A stretch of 64,000 bases of DNA from Lacimicrobium sp. SS2-24. GTDB taxonomy: Bacteria > Pseudomonadota > Gammaproteobacteria > Enterobacterales > Alteromonadaceae. The stretch spans positions 606,933 through 670,932 of the forward strand of contig NZ_NIWW01000001.1 in the NCBI RefSeq assembly GCF_002201535.1, given 5' to 3'. A program made the translations under genes and the position numbers. Positions within the stretch are counted from its first letter, which is position 1, and every line of letters starts with the position of its first letter. The notes beneath the pieces are model-generated. The model did not search any database and was not told where the DNA came from. It was given only the letters and a program-made list of their open reading frames with translations. Shown here piece by piece: positions 17,630-27,471 of this stretch.

Positions 17630-20574
17630 TGATGAGGTATCTTTACGACGTGTTTTTAGGTATTCGCCTGTTTAGCTCTGCTTTGATTGGGCTGAGCTCC
17701 CTGTTGCTTTTGACCTTTTTCAATCAGGCCATGGCTGAGGAATTCGTTCAGCCAGATGTGCAGCTGCACTTTAAACGCTTTTCCCTGGATCAGGGCTTAC
17801 CCTCTGCCTATATCAATAGCCTCACACAGACAGACGATGGCTATATCTGGATTGGTTCCCGCTCTGGTCTGAGCCGCTTTGACGGTTACACCTTTGTGAA
17901 TTACAAACTGACCAGTGAACTGGAGCACGCTGGTATCAGCAACGACGTGATCGAAGTTGTCGCCACCAGCAATACCCAACTGTGGGTTGGCACGGATAAT
18001 GGTCTGTATCGCTTTGATGTGAGAGAAGAGCGTTTTATACCGATTCCCTTTGATGATAATGAGCGCCACACCATACTCAGTATTAACGTGTACAGCGACA
18101 ACCAACTTTGGGTCGGCACAGATCGGGGCTTGTATGTGGTTGATAGCCAGTCCATTTCACCTACTGCAGCAGCGATTAGCGCCTTGCAGGCCAGTGTGAA
18201 ATTCGTTATTCCTCATCAGAACAAACTCTGGATAGGCACCAAATCCGGACTTTACGTGATGCCGTTGCAAGGTGAAACTGCCCTGACCAAGGGGCCTGTG
18301 CGCAAAATTCCGTTAGTGGAGGACTCAAATTTCGATGTCCGAAACGCGCGCTTATTTGACGCGCTGCTGGATGATAACCAGCTTTATCTTGCCACCGATG
18401 GTGACGGCTTGCTGGTGGTGGATACCGCCACCGAAACCATCACGTCACAATATCTCAGTGACCAGCCCTTTATCCAATCCAACAGTATCTGGTCTGTCAA
18501 AAAGCAGGGGGACTGGTTGTGGCTGGGCTATTTTTATGACGGCCTGAGTGCCTGGCAGCCTCATTTATCACAACATTTTCACAGCGCCTATGACGCGCAA
18601 ATCACCTACTCCATTCCTTTTAACAATATCAGTGAACTGCTGTTTGACCGTCAGGGGCTATTGTGGGTCGCCACCACAAACGGCCTGGCGGTAGGTGATG
18701 TCAGCAATCGTCATGTCCTGCATCTTGGTGAGTACCAGGGTATTACCAATAAACACCTTTGGTCTACTCTGTTTAGCAAAGACGGTCTGTGGTTTGGCAG
18801 TGAGAGCGGTCTCAACTATTACGATCGAAAAGAAAAAAGACTCATTACTTATCCACCCAGTCGTCAAAAAGAACAGTTACCCAAAAGCATTATTTGGTCC
18901 ATTGCAGATGCCGGCAGTGAGCTGATACTGGGCTCAAATCGAGGCTTACTGCGTTTTAATAAGAAAAGCCGTCGTGTGACACCAGTGCCTCCACCGAATC
19001 CATCGTTGCAGGATGCTCCGATATACAGCTTAAAAGCCATGGGAGTGAATCTACTGGTAGCCTTTGACAACGGTGATTTGGCCAGCTGGGATAGTAAAGA
19101 GCGACGCTACACTCACTACCTTAAAGATGCCGCAGCAGACTACATCACGACAATGGTTGACTCTGAGCAGGGGTATATTGCCGGAAGTCGCAGTGGCCTC
19201 TATCAAATCAATCACATGCTGAACAAATCCAGTCCTATTGTGCTGGTCAACACCGAGTTGGCCATCGATAAGCTGCACATCACCAGCCTGGTACAACATC
19301 AGCAAGTCATCTGGGTTGCCACCATGAATCAGGGTGTGCTGGCCATTACCTTCAAGGATAATAGCTGGCACCTCGTCTACCATCTCACTGAAAAAAACGG
19401 GCTACAGGAAAATCAAGTCCGCTCTTTGGCCCTGAGTCAGCACAACGCCCTGTGGATTGCCGGTACTACGCAAATCATGCAGTTGGATCTCAACACATTG
19501 AAAGTAATCCATTTTAGTCACCTGACGCACTGGCTGAATATGGAGTACCACGCCAACACCGTTGCGGTGAGTGAGGATGGTGCCATCGCCTTTGGCGGCA
19601 ATCAGGGCCTGTTGATGTTTAACCCCAACGATCTGCAAGCGAGCGCATTGACCCCCACGCTCAACCTGGCTGCCTATCAGGTCATGGACACCACTTACCA
19701 TCAGCACACTGACACACTCACGCTGTTGCCGGGGGAAAACTATGTCGCCTTTACTCTGGCAGCCCTGAATTACTTGTCGCCACAGTCGATGCACTATCAA
19801 TATCGGCTGCCGCCTTTAAACACGACCTGGCAGAACATGTCCTCACGGCAACTGAGTCTCAGTCAGCTGCCTTATGGGACCTACCAGCTTGAGGTACGAG
19901 CGACCCATAACGCCTCAGAGTGGCAGGCACCACCGCTGACGCTGAATATTGAGGTGCAAGCGCCCTGGTGGTGGTCTGCAATGGCCCAGATAGTCTACCT
20001 GATTGTCGCCGTGGCAGTGCTTTTATGGTTGCTCTATTATGTGCACCGGCGCTTGCTGTCTCTGCGCTTTTTTGCCCGTCACGACAGTCTTACCGGGCTG
20101 CCAAACCGTCTTTACTTTGAGCAGGAGTTGCGTCAGCGTATCGCCCAGGCAAAACGCCAACAGACCTCTTTAGCGTTGGTGTACATTGATTTGAATGGGT
20201 TTAAACAAACCAACGATGAGTACGGCCATCAGGCCGGCGATCTGATCCTGACCCATTTCAGTAAAACGGTGCAGCAGGCCATTCGTCAAGCTGACTTTTT
20301 CAGCCGTTTAGGTGGTGACGAGTTTGTGTTGATGCTCGATCAGATTGACAGGCGTCAGACGATTATTCAGTTAATTGAAAGAATCCATACCCTTCTGGAA
20401 AAAGGCGTCAAATGGCAGGGTCACAGTTTAGATATTAAAGCCAGTTTTGGGATTGCCACCTACAACCCGGCCAACCCCGTTGAAAATGACGAACTCATTC
20501 GCAGGGCTGACAAGGCCATGTATGAATGTAAACAGAAAGGTCTGGCCTACTGCTTTTATTCCAAGCAGGACTAG
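17629..20574 (+). CDS. Periplasmic beta-propeller sensor diguanylate cyclase (Reg_prop-Y_Y_Y-TM-GGDEF)
   Basis: A 981-aa membrane protein predicted to make c-di-GMP. After a signal segment (residues about 1-35) comes a long periplasmic region of Reg_prop propeller repeats, recognisable from recurring DGYIWIGSRSGLSRFDG-like and LWVGTDNGLYRFD-like units up to about residue 680. A Y_Y_Y-type beta domain follows (about 705-770), then a TM helix (AQIVYLIVAVAVLLWLLYYV). The GGDEF domain has YIDLNGFKQTND and an intact GGDEF at about 895-899. An RxxD motif (RQAD) five residues upstream is a classical product-inhibition I-site. The start at 17629 overlaps the Gfo/Idh/MocA stop by one base. Confidence 0.92.
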   Translation: MMRYLYDVFLGIRLFSSALIGLSSLLLLTFFNQAMAEEFVQPDVQLHFKRFSLDQGLPSAYINSLTQTDDGYIWIGSRSGLSRFDGYTFVNYKLTSELEHAGISNDVIEVVATSNTQLWVGTDNGLYRFDVREERFIPIPFDDNERHTILSINVYSDNQLWVGTDRGLYVVDSQSISPTAAAISALQASVKFVIPHQNKLWIGTKSGLYVMPLQGETALTKGPVRKIPLVEDSNFDVRNARLFDALLDDNQLYLATDGDGLLVVDTATETITSQYLSDQPFIQSNSIWSVKKQGDWLWLGYFYDGLSAWQPHLSQHFHSAYDAQITYSIPFNNISELLFDRQGLLWVATTNGLAVGDVSNRHVLHLGEYQGITNKHLWSTLFSKDGLWFGSESGLNYYDRKEKRLITYPPSRQKEQLPKSIIWSIADAGSELILGSNRGLLRFNKKSRRVTPVPPPNPSLQDAPIYSLKAMGVNLLVAFDNGDLASWDSKERRYTHYLKDAAADYITTMVDSEQGYIAGSRSGLYQINHMLNKSSPIVLVNTELAIDKLHITSLVQHQQVIWVATMNQGVLAITFKDNSWHLVYHLTEKNGLQENQVRSLALSQHNALWIAGTTQIMQLDLNTLKVIHFSHLTHWLNMEYHANTVAVSEDGAIAFGGNQGLLMFNPNDLQASALTPTLNLAAYQVMDTTYHQHTDTLTLLPGENYVAFTLAALNYLSPQSMHYQYRLPPLNTTWQNMSSRQLSLSQLPYGTYQLEVRATHNASEWQAPPLTLNIEVQAPWWWSAMAQIVYLIVAVAVLLWLLYYVHRRLLSLRFFARHDSLTGLPNRLYFEQELRQRIAQAKRQQTSLALVYIDLNGFKQTNDEYGHQAGDLILTHFSKTVQQAIRQADFFSRLGGDEFVLMLDQIDRRQTIIQLIERIHTLLEKGVKWQGHSLDIKASFGIATYNPANPVENDELIRRADKAMYECKQKGLAYCFYSKQD

Positions 20575-20626
20575 CACGGTTCTAGACCATTACGGTTTCG
20601 TCTGTTGAAACCCCAAAGTTCCGCTC

Positions 20627-20655
20627 AGGCCAGCCTCTTAAACAGAGGTGGGCCT
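20627..20655. terminator. Hairpin between convergent genes (possible terminator)
   Basis: AGGCC-ag-CCTCT-taaac-AGAGG-tg-GGCCT forms a 10-bp stem with one 2x2 internal loop. It lies between the GGDEF gene stop (20574) and the RND permease stop (20669). There is no clear T-run on either side, so the terminator call is tentative. Confidence 0.4.
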
Positions 20656-20668
20656 GCGCATGTCAGCG

Positions 20669-23600
20669 TTAGTGGTCGATGGCCTCAGCTGCTTCCATTT
20701 CCCGCTCCAGTCGCTGGCTTTCATCTGCTCTGGGTTTGGTAAATCTGGCCAGTGCCAGGTACAACACCGGTGTCAGATACAAGGTGAACACCACCGCCAA
20801 CCCCAGACCACCGAAGACCACCCAGCCAATGGCATTGCGTGACTCTGCACCGGCACCTGTAGAGAGAATGAGGGGTAACCCCCCTAAAATGGTGGAAACC
20901 AGTGTCATCGCGATGGGTCGAAGGCGTATATTGGCAGCTTTTTCAACCGCATCTCTGACTGCCAGCCCCTTGTCCCTGAGTTGATCGGCAAACTCTACCA
21001 ACAAAATAGAATTTTTTGCCAATAACCCAATCAGCATTACCAGACCGATCTGAGAATAGATATTGATGGACGTATTGGTCAAAAACAGTGCGTATAGGGC
21101 AGCAGCAATACCAAACGGCACCGTCAGCATGACCACCACTGCACTGTTAACACTTTCAAACTGTGCGGCCAGCACCAATAGTACAATGACAAAGGCCAAT
21201 ACATAAGTCAGGGTCACTTCACGGGCGGTCTCTTCATAGGTCAGCGCTTCTCCTTTAAAGACCATATTTACGCCATCAGGCAGGTGCTGTTGAGCCAGTG
21301 CTCTGAGAGACACCACCGCCTCCTCAATGGGAAAGTCTCCGGGTAGTTCCATGTCCATTTCTATAGCGCGGCGCTGTGCATAACGTTCCAGTTCTGCGGC
21401 GACCCCTTCCTCAGAAATCGTCGCCAGACTCGACAACGGAACCAGATTACCGAATGCGGATTTCACATACAGATTGGCCAGATCGCTGGGGTCATTGATG
21501 ATCAGGTTTTGTGCCTGCAACATAATGGGCACAGACTGATCGCCCACATTTAAATCCGCAACATCATCACCGTTGATGGCCACCCGCAGCGTACTGGCGA
21601 TATCAGACAGGGCTACACCCAACTCTTCGGCGCGACGCCGATCAATGTTAACCCTGAGTTGTGGCTGAGTCGGCTGATAAGAGATATCTACCCTGCCAAG
21701 CTGTGGCAGGCTGCGTTCTATTTCCTTACTGAAATCCAGCGCCGCCGCGTAAATCTGTGCATAGGTATTGCCGGTCAATGCCAACTCCAGCCCACCGCCC
21801 TGGCCCCGTAAATTTAGACTGTTAGACCCACCGGCTCTGGCGGGTGCACCGGGTATGGCCGCCAGGGGACCCCGGATTTCATTGATAATCTGCTGTTGCG
21901 AGCGCTCCCGCTCTGCCCAGTCGGTAAGAGGAACAGTAATAAAAACGATATTAGGATCCCATTGCCCGACCCGAGTATAGATTGAATCGATTTCCCCCTG
22001 ACTCACGTAGGGCAGTAAGATCTCTTCCATTTTACGGGCCTGGCGGTCCATAAAGTTCAGCCCAACCCCATCCGGACCTCTGGCAAAAATACGAATGCTG
22101 CCCCTGTCTTCAGTGGGCAATAGTTCGTTCTCAAGTTGCAGGTATACGCCAGCTGCACCGCCTGCTGCCAGTACACAAAACAAAAAGGTCAGTTTGGCAT
22201 GATCGAGTGCCCAATGCAGAGAGCGCGAATACGCCGACAGCAGCTTATTACCAAAGGCTGCGAACAGGTGGCCCTGATCTTTTTTCACCGGTAGTCGCGC
22301 GGTCAGCGCTGGCACCAGCGACAAGGCCACAAAAGAAGAGATGATCACGCCTCCTGCCAGCACGCCACCGAACTCTCGAAATAATCGCCCTGCCGTTGAT
22401 GGTAAAAAGGCAATTGGAATGAATACCGCTGCCAGCACTGCAGTGGTGGCAACCACAGCAAAGAACACTTCCCGGGTGCCGATGACGGCGGCGGCTCGGG
22501 CGCCGAGACCCATGGCTCTGCGCCGCTGAATATTCTCAGACACCACAATGGCATCATCTACAATTAGGCCGGTTGCCAGCACCAGTGCCAGTAAGGTCAG
22601 AATATTGATGGAAAAGCCCATGGCCCAGATAATGGCCAGCGCACCGACGAGGGAAACAGGAATCGACAACGCCGGTACAATAGTGGCTCGCCAGGAACCA
22701 ATGAACACCCAAAGCGTGGCAATAACCAGCAAGATGGTGAGCCCAAGTGACGTCATCACTTCAGTCACAGAGCCGCGAATAAATTCCGCGTCATCAGAAG
22801 TCACCTGTAAATGAATGTCGGGAAAGCGTTGCTGCAACTGCTTCACCATTGCCAACACTTCATCGGAAATCTCAATGGTATTGGAGCGGGCCTGTCGGAT
22901 GACACCAATGGACAACACCGGTTTACCGTTAAGCCGGACCATAGAGCGGGCATCAGCAGGACCAAAATACACATCCGCCACATCGCCGATGCGGGTATCG
23001 CCACTGATGATAATATTCTCTACCTGCTCAGCGGTGACTGAGGTGGCGTCGGCGCGCACAATCAGTTGCTGATCGGTAGATTTCAGGCTTCCCGCCGGTA
23101 CATCAAAGGGGGCCTGTGCCAGTGCGTCGGCCACATCGGTCACGGCCAGGTTAAAACTGGTTAAGCGCAAGGGATCCAGTCGTACGCGCAGCACCCGCTG
23201 GCGATCACCATTGAGTCGCACATCGGCCACACCGGGTATACTCAGAAATTGCGGTGCCAGATCCGTCTCAACCCGTTCCGTTAAGGTTTCCAGATCCAGC
23301 GTTTCACTGGATACCGCCAGGCTCACCACCGACTGCGCATCGTTATCCGCCTTGATGATAGCCAGTTGCTCCACGTCATCGGGCAACCGCCGCTGCACCC
23401 GGCTGACCGACTCGCGGGTTTCATTGGCCGCGTTATCCAGATCGATACCGGGACGAAACTCCACCACAATTCTTGAACTGTTCTCTTCACTCTGGGCACG
23501 GATGGATTTTACGCCACTGACCCTGGCAACAGCGCCTTCAAGGTGGCTGGTCACTTCGGTGTCGACGGTCTCCGGTGACGCACCAGGAAAACTGGCCGTA

Positions 23601-23767
23601 ACCGTAATAATAGGTCGATCCACATCGGGTAATTCGCGCACCTCAACACCATTAATTGCGGCAAATCCGGCAATGATAATAAGCAGATTTAAGACAACAA
23701 TTAAAACAGGACGACGGATAGCCAAAGACGGCAGATCACTGGTTTGCAGGTACTGTTTAAGGCTCAT
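20669..23767 (-). CDS. RND multidrug efflux permease
   Basis: A 1032-aa inner-membrane proton-driven pump of the HAE1/AcrB type. TM1 is VLIVVLNLLIIIAGFAAIN, followed by the family sequence VRELPDVDRPIITVTASFPG. TM4 carries the proton-relay aspartates in ATGLIVDDAIVVSENIQRR (about 400-418). The second repeat has a matching loop from about residue 550 and TM segments near 860-1010, including LVMLIGLLAKNSILLVEFAD. It is encoded 6 bp after the adaptor gene, so the two form an operon. No outer-membrane channel or regulator gene lies next to them, so it presumably uses a TolC encoded elsewhere. Confidence 0.93.
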   Translation of the reverse strand: MSLKQYLQTSDLPSLAIRRPVLIVVLNLLIIIAGFAAINGVEVRELPDVDRPIITVTASFPGASPETVDTEVTSHLEGAVARVSGVKSIRAQSEENSSRIVVEFRPGIDLDNAANETRESVSRVQRRLPDDVEQLAIIKADNDAQSVVSLAVSSETLDLETLTERVETDLAPQFLSIPGVADVRLNGDRQRVLRVRLDPLRLTSFNLAVTDVADALAQAPFDVPAGSLKSTDQQLIVRADATSVTAEQVENIIISGDTRIGDVADVYFGPADARSMVRLNGKPVLSIGVIRQARSNTIEISDEVLAMVKQLQQRFPDIHLQVTSDDAEFIRGSVTEVMTSLGLTILLVIATLWVFIGSWRATIVPALSIPVSLVGALAIIWAMGFSINILTLLALVLATGLIVDDAIVVSENIQRRRAMGLGARAAAVIGTREVFFAVVATTAVLAAVFIPIAFLPSTAGRLFREFGGVLAGGVIISSFVALSLVPALTARLPVKKDQGHLFAAFGNKLLSAYSRSLHWALDHAKLTFLFCVLAAGGAAGVYLQLENELLPTEDRGSIRIFARGPDGVGLNFMDRQARKMEEILLPYVSQGEIDSIYTRVGQWDPNIVFITVPLTDWAERERSQQQIINEIRGPLAAIPGAPARAGGSNSLNLRGQGGGLELALTGNTYAQIYAAALDFSKEIERSLPQLGRVDISYQPTQPQLRVNIDRRRAEELGVALSDIASTLRVAINGDDVADLNVGDQSVPIMLQAQNLIINDPSDLANLYVKSAFGNLVPLSSLATISEEGVAAELERYAQRRAIEMDMELPGDFPIEEAVVSLRALAQQHLPDGVNMVFKGEALTYEETAREVTLTYVLAFVIVLLVLAAQFESVNSAVVVMLTVPFGIAAALYALFLTNTSINIYSQIGLVMLIGLLAKNSILLVEFADQLRDKGLAVRDAVEKAANIRLRPIAMTLVSTILGGLPLILSTGAGAESRNAIGWVVFGGLGLAVVFTLYLTPVLYLALARFTKPRADESQRLEREMEAAEAIDH

Positions 23768-23773
23768 CGTGAT

Positions 23774-24802
23774 TTACACCTTGGCTGCGAAAACGACGGG
23801 CTGGTTTTCACGCAGACTCTGCACGCCTTCTACAATCAACAGATCATCAGCACTGATATCAGCCGCCACCAGAATGTAGCCTTTAAAGCGCTGCTTAATC
23901 TGTACATCTATCCGTTTAGCTTTCTCGTTCTCAACGATCCAGATGTAGGCACCGGTTTCTCCCCAAAGCAGAGCACTCTCGGGTACCACCGCGTAGCGAT
24001 CTCCCTGAATCAGCAAATTAACCCGAAAACTCATGCCTGGGCGATAACGATCTTCACCGTTATCGATTAATGCGCGTACTCTTACCGTGCGGGTTTGTGG
24101 GTCAATACGCGAGTCAATCTGTGACAGCGCAGCAGGAATCGTCTGAGACGGATTATTCCAGGGGCGCAGGGTCAGCGAACTGTCTGCCTGGAGCATATTC
24201 AGGGCATCTTCCGGGGCCTGGAAATGCACAAACAGCTCCTTACGACTGTCGATACTGGCAATGGCTGTTTGCAAATTGATTCTGTCACCCACCTCTATGT
24301 CAGTCAGCCCCATCACACCATCAAAGGGCGCCCTCACTTGCCTATCCTCCAGTTCCACTCTGGCCTCACTGAGCGCCACTTCAGCGATATCCCTTGTGGT
24401 GATGGCGTCATCCAGCTGGTTTTGCGCAATCGCCCCTTGCTTGCGGCTTTCTTGTAATCGTTTAACGGTGCGCTCGGCGTCGGCCAATACAATCTGTGCC
24501 CGCTGCACGGCAACACGTTGGCGGCGGGAGTCCAGCTCCAGTAAAACTTTGCCTTGTTTGACCCAGTCACCGGGGCGAAAATGTACCGCGGTAACCCGGT
24601 CTGTGACTGCTGGATACAGCACCACTGACTTGGTGGCCTCTGCGGTACCTACCGCATCAACCCGACTGCTCTGTCGCTCAAATTTAACCGGCTCCACAAC
24701 TACCTTGACCGGCCGGGCTTCCCGGGACTGCGCCATAGCAGATGCAGCGAATACCGAGTAAACACAACCAAACAAAATCAGTGATGGCAGCGACAGCTTC
24801 AT
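23774..24802 (-). CDS. RND efflux periplasmic adaptor (membrane fusion protein)
   Basis: A 342-aa exported adaptor (signal peptide with core LILFGCVYSVFAASAMAQS) of the HlyD/AcrA type. The lipoyl halves are visible: VTAVHFRPGDWVKQGKVLLELD (quoted here as VHFRPGDWVKQGKVLLELD), then the hairpin helices VQRAQIVLADAERTVKRLQE and NQLDDAITTRDIAEVALSEA, then VRAPFDGVMGLTDIEVGDRI. The beta-barrel and membrane-proximal domains follow. It links the permease encoded 6 bp downstream to an outer-membrane channel. No lipobox cysteine is present, so it is probably periplasmic and not lipid-anchored. Confidence 0.92.
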   Translation of the reverse strand: MKLSLPSLILFGCVYSVFAASAMAQSREARPVKVVVEPVKFERQSSRVDAVGTAEATKSVVLYPAVTDRVTAVHFRPGDWVKQGKVLLELDSRRQRVAVQRAQIVLADAERTVKRLQESRKQGAIAQNQLDDAITTRDIAEVALSEARVELEDRQVRAPFDGVMGLTDIEVGDRINLQTAIASIDSRKELFVHFQAPEDALNMLQADSSLTLRPWNNPSQTIPAALSQIDSRIDPQTRTVRVRALIDNGEDRYRPGMSFRVNLLIQGDRYAVVPESALLWGETGAYIWIVENEKAKRIDVQIKQRFKGYILVAADISADDLLIVEGVQSLRENQPVVFAAKV

Positions 24803-24949
24803 TCAAGCTCCTTATATAATGGATAATGTCAGGGAAAGGGTACGCACTATGGCACCCTGATGATCAGTTTCTTCGCTAATATACGACCAACAACGCGTGA
24901 GACTGGATGACCTGCCTGAAAGACCCGCTATAGGCTGCTCTGAAACTCA

Positions 24950-26317
24950 TCAGGTTAATACCACATACACCACGGTTGTGGTGACCAGCGCAATGACCAC
25001 ATTGAGCACCATGCCCTCTTTTGCCATGGTGCGAATAGACACTTTATCTGTGCTGTAAACAATGGCATTGGGCGCAGTGGCAACGGGTAGCATAAAGGCG
25101 CAACTGGCGCTGATGGCAGCCGGGATCATCAGTAATTTAGGATCCACACCCACTGCCATTCCTGCTGTGGCCAGAATCGGCATCAGTAAGGTGGCCGTGG
25201 CGGTATTGGAGGTGATTTCCGTAAGAAATGTGACAAACAGGCAGAGGATAAGAATCATCGCTAACAGCGGCATGTCAGAGAGTCCGGCAAGCGCCTCGCC
25301 CATGGCAACACTCAGACCTGAGCTGTCAAAGGCTTTGGCAATACAGATACCTCCGGCAAACAGCAGTAGCATGCCCCAGGGGATATCGTTAGCGGTTTTC
25401 CAGTCGAGTAATTTTTCTCCTGGCTGTTTCCCCGTTGGGGTTAAAAACATCGCCACCACACCGGCCAGCGCAATGGTACTATCCCCCACCCCATCCAGGC
25501 CCAGCCACTGCGTCCAGTAAGGGCGAAAAATCCACGCCAGCGCCACTGAGGTAAACACGATCAACACCCGTTTTTCCTCACTTTGCCACTGACCTGCAGC
25601 CGGAAGCTCAAGGTTATCCAGCGCTCCCAGTCCCCGGGTCAGCCACAGCGCCATCAGCGGAATACCAATTAGTACAATGGGCAAACCAAAGCTCATCCAC
25701 TCAAGAAACGTCAGGGGGTGCCCCTGCACCTCGTTGTACACGCTCATAAAGATAATGTTAGGTGGCGTGCCGATTGGCGTTCCCACACCCCCAAGGCTGG
25801 CCGAATAAGCAATTCCTAACAAAATCGCGGCCGCCAAACTGGGATTTTGAATACGCTGAATAACCGCAATGGCAATGGGTAGCAGCATCAATGTGGTGGC
25901 GGTATTAGAGATCCACATGGATAAAAACGCGGCCGTTAACATAAAACCCAGCACTAATCGCCGGGCGCTGTGGGCACCTGTGAGACTGACCATATAAAAC
26001 GCAAAGCGACTGTGAACATTGGACTTTTCCAGCGCTTTGGAAAGCATAAACGCGCCCATCAGCAGGATGATGACATGGCTGCCCAGCGAAGACGCAGCCT
26101 GCTGATGGGTCAGCACGCCGCTGAGCGGAAAGGCAGCGAAGGGGATCAATGAGGTGGCAGGTATCGGCAGTGCTTCGGTGATCCAGTAAAACGCGGTCAA
26201 AAAGGTAATCGCCGCCGTCCAGGTGATAGCAGAGGAATGCCCCTGCCACTGCAGCACCATTACCAATAGCAATGATAGCAGCGGACCTGCCAGTATCAGG
26301 CGTGTTTTAATCAGCAT
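24950..26317 (-). CDS. SLC13/DASS family sodium-coupled anion transporter
   Basis: A 455-aa inner-membrane transporter, probably for dicarboxylates. Both inverted-repeat substrate/Na+ motifs are present: SNTATTLMLLPIA (about residue 145) and SNTATATLLMPIL (about 385). The intervening GTPIGTPPNIIF and the terminal ATAPNAIVYSTDKVSIRTM are also typical. The ATG at 26317 begins a normal first TM; an open frame upstream to 26497 has no hydrophobic or family character. It overlaps the end of nagZ by 11 bp, so the two are translationally linked. Confidence 0.9.
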   Translation of the reverse strand: MLIKTRLILAGPLLSLLLVMVLQWQGHSSAITWTAAITFLTAFYWITEALPIPATSLIPFAAFPLSGVLTHQQAASSLGSHVIILLMGAFMLSKALEKSNVHSRFAFYMVSLTGAHSARRLVLGFMLTAAFLSMWISNTATTLMLLPIAIAVIQRIQNPSLAAAILLGIAYSASLGGVGTPIGTPPNIIFMSVYNEVQGHPLTFLEWMSFGLPIVLIGIPLMALWLTRGLGALDNLELPAAGQWQSEEKRVLIVFTSVALAWIFRPYWTQWLGLDGVGDSTIALAGVVAMFLTPTGKQPGEKLLDWKTANDIPWGMLLLFAGGICIAKAFDSSGLSVAMGEALAGLSDMPLLAMILILCLFVTFLTEITSNTATATLLMPILATAGMAVGVDPKLLMIPAAISASCAFMLPVATAPNAIVYSTDKVSIRTMAKEGMVLNVVIALVTTTVVYVVLT

Positions 26318-27320
26318 AAAACGTCCTGAGGTTATTTTGCACATCACGCCAGCGATCGGTGGACTGCAACGCAGACATATCCGGCGAAACTCCTTTGAGC
26401 ATGCTTTCCAGTCTGTTGCCTTTGGCGTAGCGGTGGTCCAGTTTATCCAGTACCTGAATTGCCCCGGCGCGATCGTTACACACCAGCACCATGTCACAGC
26501 CCGCTTCCATTGCGGACATGGCGCGATCGTGAAAATCTCCCATCATCACCGCTCCCTGCATAGACAAATCATCAGAGAAGATGACCCCGTTAAAACCCAG
26601 TTCATCACGTAAAATATCGGTTAGCCAGCGCCGTGAAAAACAGGCCGGCAACGGATCAACCTCGGGGTACACCACATGGGCCGGCATGACGGCATCCAGC
26701 AACTGCTTTTGCTGGGCCGCACAAAAAGTCTGCATATCCCACTGGCGAATGTCTGTTTCACTGCGCTTATCTACTGGCATGGCAATGTGAGAGTCCTCCC
26801 GCACACTGCCGTGACCGGGAAAATGCTTTCCCGTTGTTTTCATACCGGCCTGACGCATACCTTGCATGGCTCGCGCTGCCAGCATCGAAACCTGTTCTGG
26901 TGCTGGCGCAAAGCTGCGGTCACCAATGACTTCGGAGATCCCTCGAACATCCAGTACCGGCGCAAAACTGATATCGATGTCCATGGCCAGGACTTCGGCA
27001 GCCATCAACCAGACAAATTGTTCAGCCCATTGTGCCGCCTGATTCAGATCGCCATTGGCCTTTTCTAACAGCGCCCCCATCGCCGGAATGGCGCTGAAAC
27101 CCTGGCGAAAACGTTGCACCCGCCCACCTTCATGATCCACGGCAATCAGCACGGGACCGGGCGCAAAGGCGCGAATATCCCTTACCAGCTCCTCTAGCTG
27201 CACAGGATCGTCGAAATTATGGCTAAATAAGATGACCCCGCCGGTAAGCGGGTGCGCCAATAACTCTTTTTCTTCTGCGGATAGCTGGCCATCTGCCAGA
27301 TCCAACATCACTGGGCCCAT
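26307..27320 (-). CDS. nagZ: Beta-N-acetylhexosaminidase NagZ
   Basis: Cytoplasmic glycoside hydrolase family 3 enzyme that removes GlcNAc from anhydro-muropeptides during peptidoglycan recycling. The 337-aa protein starts MGPVMLDLADGQLSAEE. It shows LIAVDHEGGRVQRFR (about 60-75), the catalytic His motif KHFPGHGSVREDSH (about 165-178) and the nucleophile Asp in GVIFSDDLSMQGAVMMG (about 245). It overlaps the following SLC13 gene by 11 bp. No lpoB/hinT-type neighbours are present. Confidence 0.95.
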   Translation of the reverse strand: MGPVMLDLADGQLSAEEKELLAHPLTGGVILFSHNFDDPVQLEELVRDIRAFAPGPVLIAVDHEGGRVQRFRQGFSAIPAMGALLEKANGDLNQAAQWAEQFVWLMAAEVLAMDIDISFAPVLDVRGISEVIGDRSFAPAPEQVSMLAARAMQGMRQAGMKTTGKHFPGHGSVREDSHIAMPVDKRSETDIRQWDMQTFCAAQQKQLLDAVMPAHVVYPEVDPLPACFSRRWLTDILRDELGFNGVIFSDDLSMQGAVMMGDFHDRAMSAMEAGCDMVLVCNDRAGAIQVLDKLDHRYAKGNRLESMLKGVSPDMSALQSTDRWRDVQNNLRTFYAD

Positions 27321-27471
27321 AGGTTTAACATACTGATATAAAAGAAGGTTACTTTACGTGATTGGCATTAAAAGGCAACGCCAGAAAGATAAAAGCAAGC
27401 GCTTAAACCGGCTTCTCTCATCGTTGATCAATCACTGACCGGATTGAAGCAAACACATGGTCTAGTGCTTA

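Noticed and set aside
23211-23879. 222-codon plus-strand frame within the RND genes
   Set aside because: Ser/Thr/Arg-rich sequence without motifs, fully antisense to the permease and adaptor genes.
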